DNA from: RCIO01 sp964629765
GTDB taxonomy: Bacteria; Pseudomonadota; Alphaproteobacteria; Rhizobiales; Rhizobiaceae
Length of the DNA stretch: 5,853 nucleotides
NCBI GenBank assembly: GCA_964629765.1
Contig: CAZVTK010000227.1
Location: forward strand, 1-5,853
Reading direction: 5' to 3'
A program made the position numbers and the translations under genes. A model generated the notes under the pieces. The model made no database searches. It was given only the letters and a program-made list of their open reading frames with translations, and was not told the origin of the DNA. Positions 4,540 to 5,853 of this stretch are shown here, in pieces; position 1 is the stretch's first letter; every line of letters starts with the position of its first letter.

Positions 4540-5853
4540 TCAGTCGCTGTCGCCGGCGATCTGCTCCAGCACCTTGCCCTTGCCGCGGGCGCGCAGCACC
4601 AGCGGGATCAGCAGGGCGGCGAGCGCCAGCGCCCACAGCACGATCGAGATCCACGAGGTGAACAGCGCCGACGGGTCGCCCTGGCTGATGGCCAGCGCGC
4701 GGCGAAGCTGCTGCTCCGCCATCGGCCCGAGGATCAGCCCGACGACGACCGGCGCCAGCGGGTAGTCGAAGCGGCGCAGCATGTAGCCGAGCAGGCCGAA
4801 GACCAGCAGCACGCCGAGCTCGAACGAGGACGGGTTGGCGCCGATGGTGCCGAGCGTCGCGAAGACCAGGATGCCCGGATAGAGCCAGTGCCGGGGAATG
4901 GTCAGCAGCCGCACCCACAGGCCGATCAGCGGCAGGTTCAGCACCAGCAGCATCAGGTTCGCCACCAGCAGGCTGGCGATCAGCGCCCAGACCAGCGTCG
5001 AATTGGTGATGAACAGCAGCGGACCGGGCTGCAGCCCGAACTGCTGGAAGCCGGCGAGCATGATGGCGGCGGTCGCCGTGGTCGGCAGACCCAGCGTCAG
5101 CAGGGGCACCAGCGTGCCCGCGGCGGACGCGTTGTTGGCCGCTTCCGGCCCCGCCACGCCCTCGATGGCGCCCTTGCCGAACTCCTCGGGGTGCTTCGAA
5201 AAATTCTTCTCGGTCGTATAGCTGAGGAAGCTGGAAATATCGGCGCCGCCGGCCGGCATGGCGCCGATCGGGAAGCCGATCGCCGTGCCGCGCAGCCACG
5301 GCATCCACGAGCGCTTCCAGTCCGCCGCCGTCATCCACAGCGAGCCCTTCACCGCCTCGACCTTCTCGGCCAGCCGCGAGGGCGAGCAGACCACGGTCAA
5401 GGTCTCGCCGATGGCGAAGAGCGCGACGGCGAGCGTCGTCACCTCGATGCCGTCGAGCAGGTCGGGAATGCCGAAGGCGAGCCGCGCCTGCCCGGTTTGC
5501 AGGTCGATGCCGACGAGCCCGAGCGCCAGGCCGATGAACAGCGCGGTCAGGCCCCGCAAGGTCGAGGCGCCGAAGGCGGCCGACACGGTCATGAAGGCCA
5601 GCATCATCAGCGCGAAATATTCGGCCGGGCCGAACGACAGCGCGAACGACACGACCCATGGCGCGATGAAGGCGAGGCCGAGCGTGGCGAACAGGCCGGC
5701 GACGAAGGAGCCGATGGCGGCGGTGGCCAGCGCCGGCCCGCCGCGCCCGTTGCGCGCCATGCGGTTGCCTTCGAGCGCGGTGACGACCGAAGCACTCTCG
5801 CCCGGCGTGTTGAGCAGGATCGACGTGGTCGAGCCGCCATACATGCCGCCGTA
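4540..5853 (-). CDS. tctA: Tripartite tricarboxylate transporter large permease TctA (partial, N-terminus beyond right edge)
   Basis: This is the large membrane subunit of a TctABC-type secondary importer for tricarboxylates or related organic acids, working with the small membrane protein TctB and a periplasmic binding protein TctC. The visible 437 residues lack roughly the first 60 or so of a typical 500-residue TctA. Family signatures are clear: YGGSTTSILLNTPGE at the start of the fragment, the second-half motif GAMPAGGADISS (about fragment residues 197-208), and GPEAANNASAAGTLVPLLTLGLP (about 235-257). The repeated P/G-rich motifs reflect the internal duplication of the family. About ten hydrophobic stretches span the fragment, and the C-terminus is short and cytoplasmic-looking. 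An ATG at 5844 is internal: the frame continues to the window edge with YGG before it, matching the family. Substrate cannot be told from TctA; tctB and tctC would be expected upstream, to the right. Confidence 0.95.
   Translation of the reverse strand, partial: YGGMYGGSTTSILLNTPGESASVVTALEGNRMARNGRGGPALATAAIGSFVAGLFATLGLAFIAPWVVSFALSFGPAEYFALMMLAFMTVSAAFGASTLRGLTALFIGLALGLVGIDLQTGQARLAFGIPDLLDGIEVTTLAVALFAIGETLTVVCSPSRLAEKVEAVKGSLWMTAADWKRSWMPWLRGTAIGFPIGAMPAGGADISSFLSYTTEKNFSKHPEEFGKGAIEGVAGPEAANNASAAGTLVPLLTLGLPTTATAAIMLAGFQQFGLQPGPLLFITNSTLVWALIASLLVANLMLLVLNLPLIGLWVRLLTIPRHWLYPGILVFATLGTIGANPSSFELGVLLVFGLLGYMLRRFDYPLAPVVVGLILGPMAEQQLRRALAISQGDPSALFTSWISIVLWALALAALLIPLVLRARGKGKVLEQIAGDSD

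Noticed and set aside
4280..5659. A 459-codon minus-strand frame overlapping tctA
   Set aside because: It is the out-of-phase shadow of tctA, with Arg/Ala/Gly-rich composition and no transporter motifs.

Overview
The window is GC-rich, densely coding chromosomal DNA, most probably from an alphaproteobacterium of the Hyphomicrobiales (Rhizobiales). This rests on the NusA and YlxR sequences (NusA N-terminus MAVSANRLELLQIADAVARE; YlxR motif RTCIVTR) and on the long basic tail of RimP. I cannot name a genus from sequence alone.

Left half (1-2621, minus strand): this is the start of the conserved transcription/translation operon, read right to left as rimP, nusA and ylxR (ylxR runs off the left edge; infB normally follows in this operon). 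RimP matures the 30S subunit. NusA controls pausing, termination and antitermination by RNA polymerase. YlxR is a small RNA-binding companion. A sigma70-like promoter (about 2593-2621) lies before rimP. Between it and the rimP start is a strong hairpin followed by a T-run (2534-2565), which looks like an intrinsic terminator or attenuator in the rimP leader.

Middle (2635-4203): a small four-helix DoxX-like membrane protein (minus) and a zinc-free quinone-oxidoreductase-type dehydrogenase of the MDR superfamily (plus) are divergently transcribed from a 213-bp gap containing a perfect 6-bp inverted repeat.

Right part (4204-5853): a 53-residue basic protein of unknown function (plus) has a good ribosome binding site. 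A 32-bp interrupted palindrome abuts that site directly. The gene converges on tctA (minus), the large permease of a tripartite tricarboxylate transporter, whose N-terminus lies beyond the right edge. An 11-bp GC-rich hairpin between the two genes can serve as a bidirectional terminator.

I see no mobile element, CRISPR array, tRNA/rRNA or defence system. The items most worth a second look are regulatory: the hairpin in the rimP leader, and the palindrome plus small orphan protein at 4289-4494.
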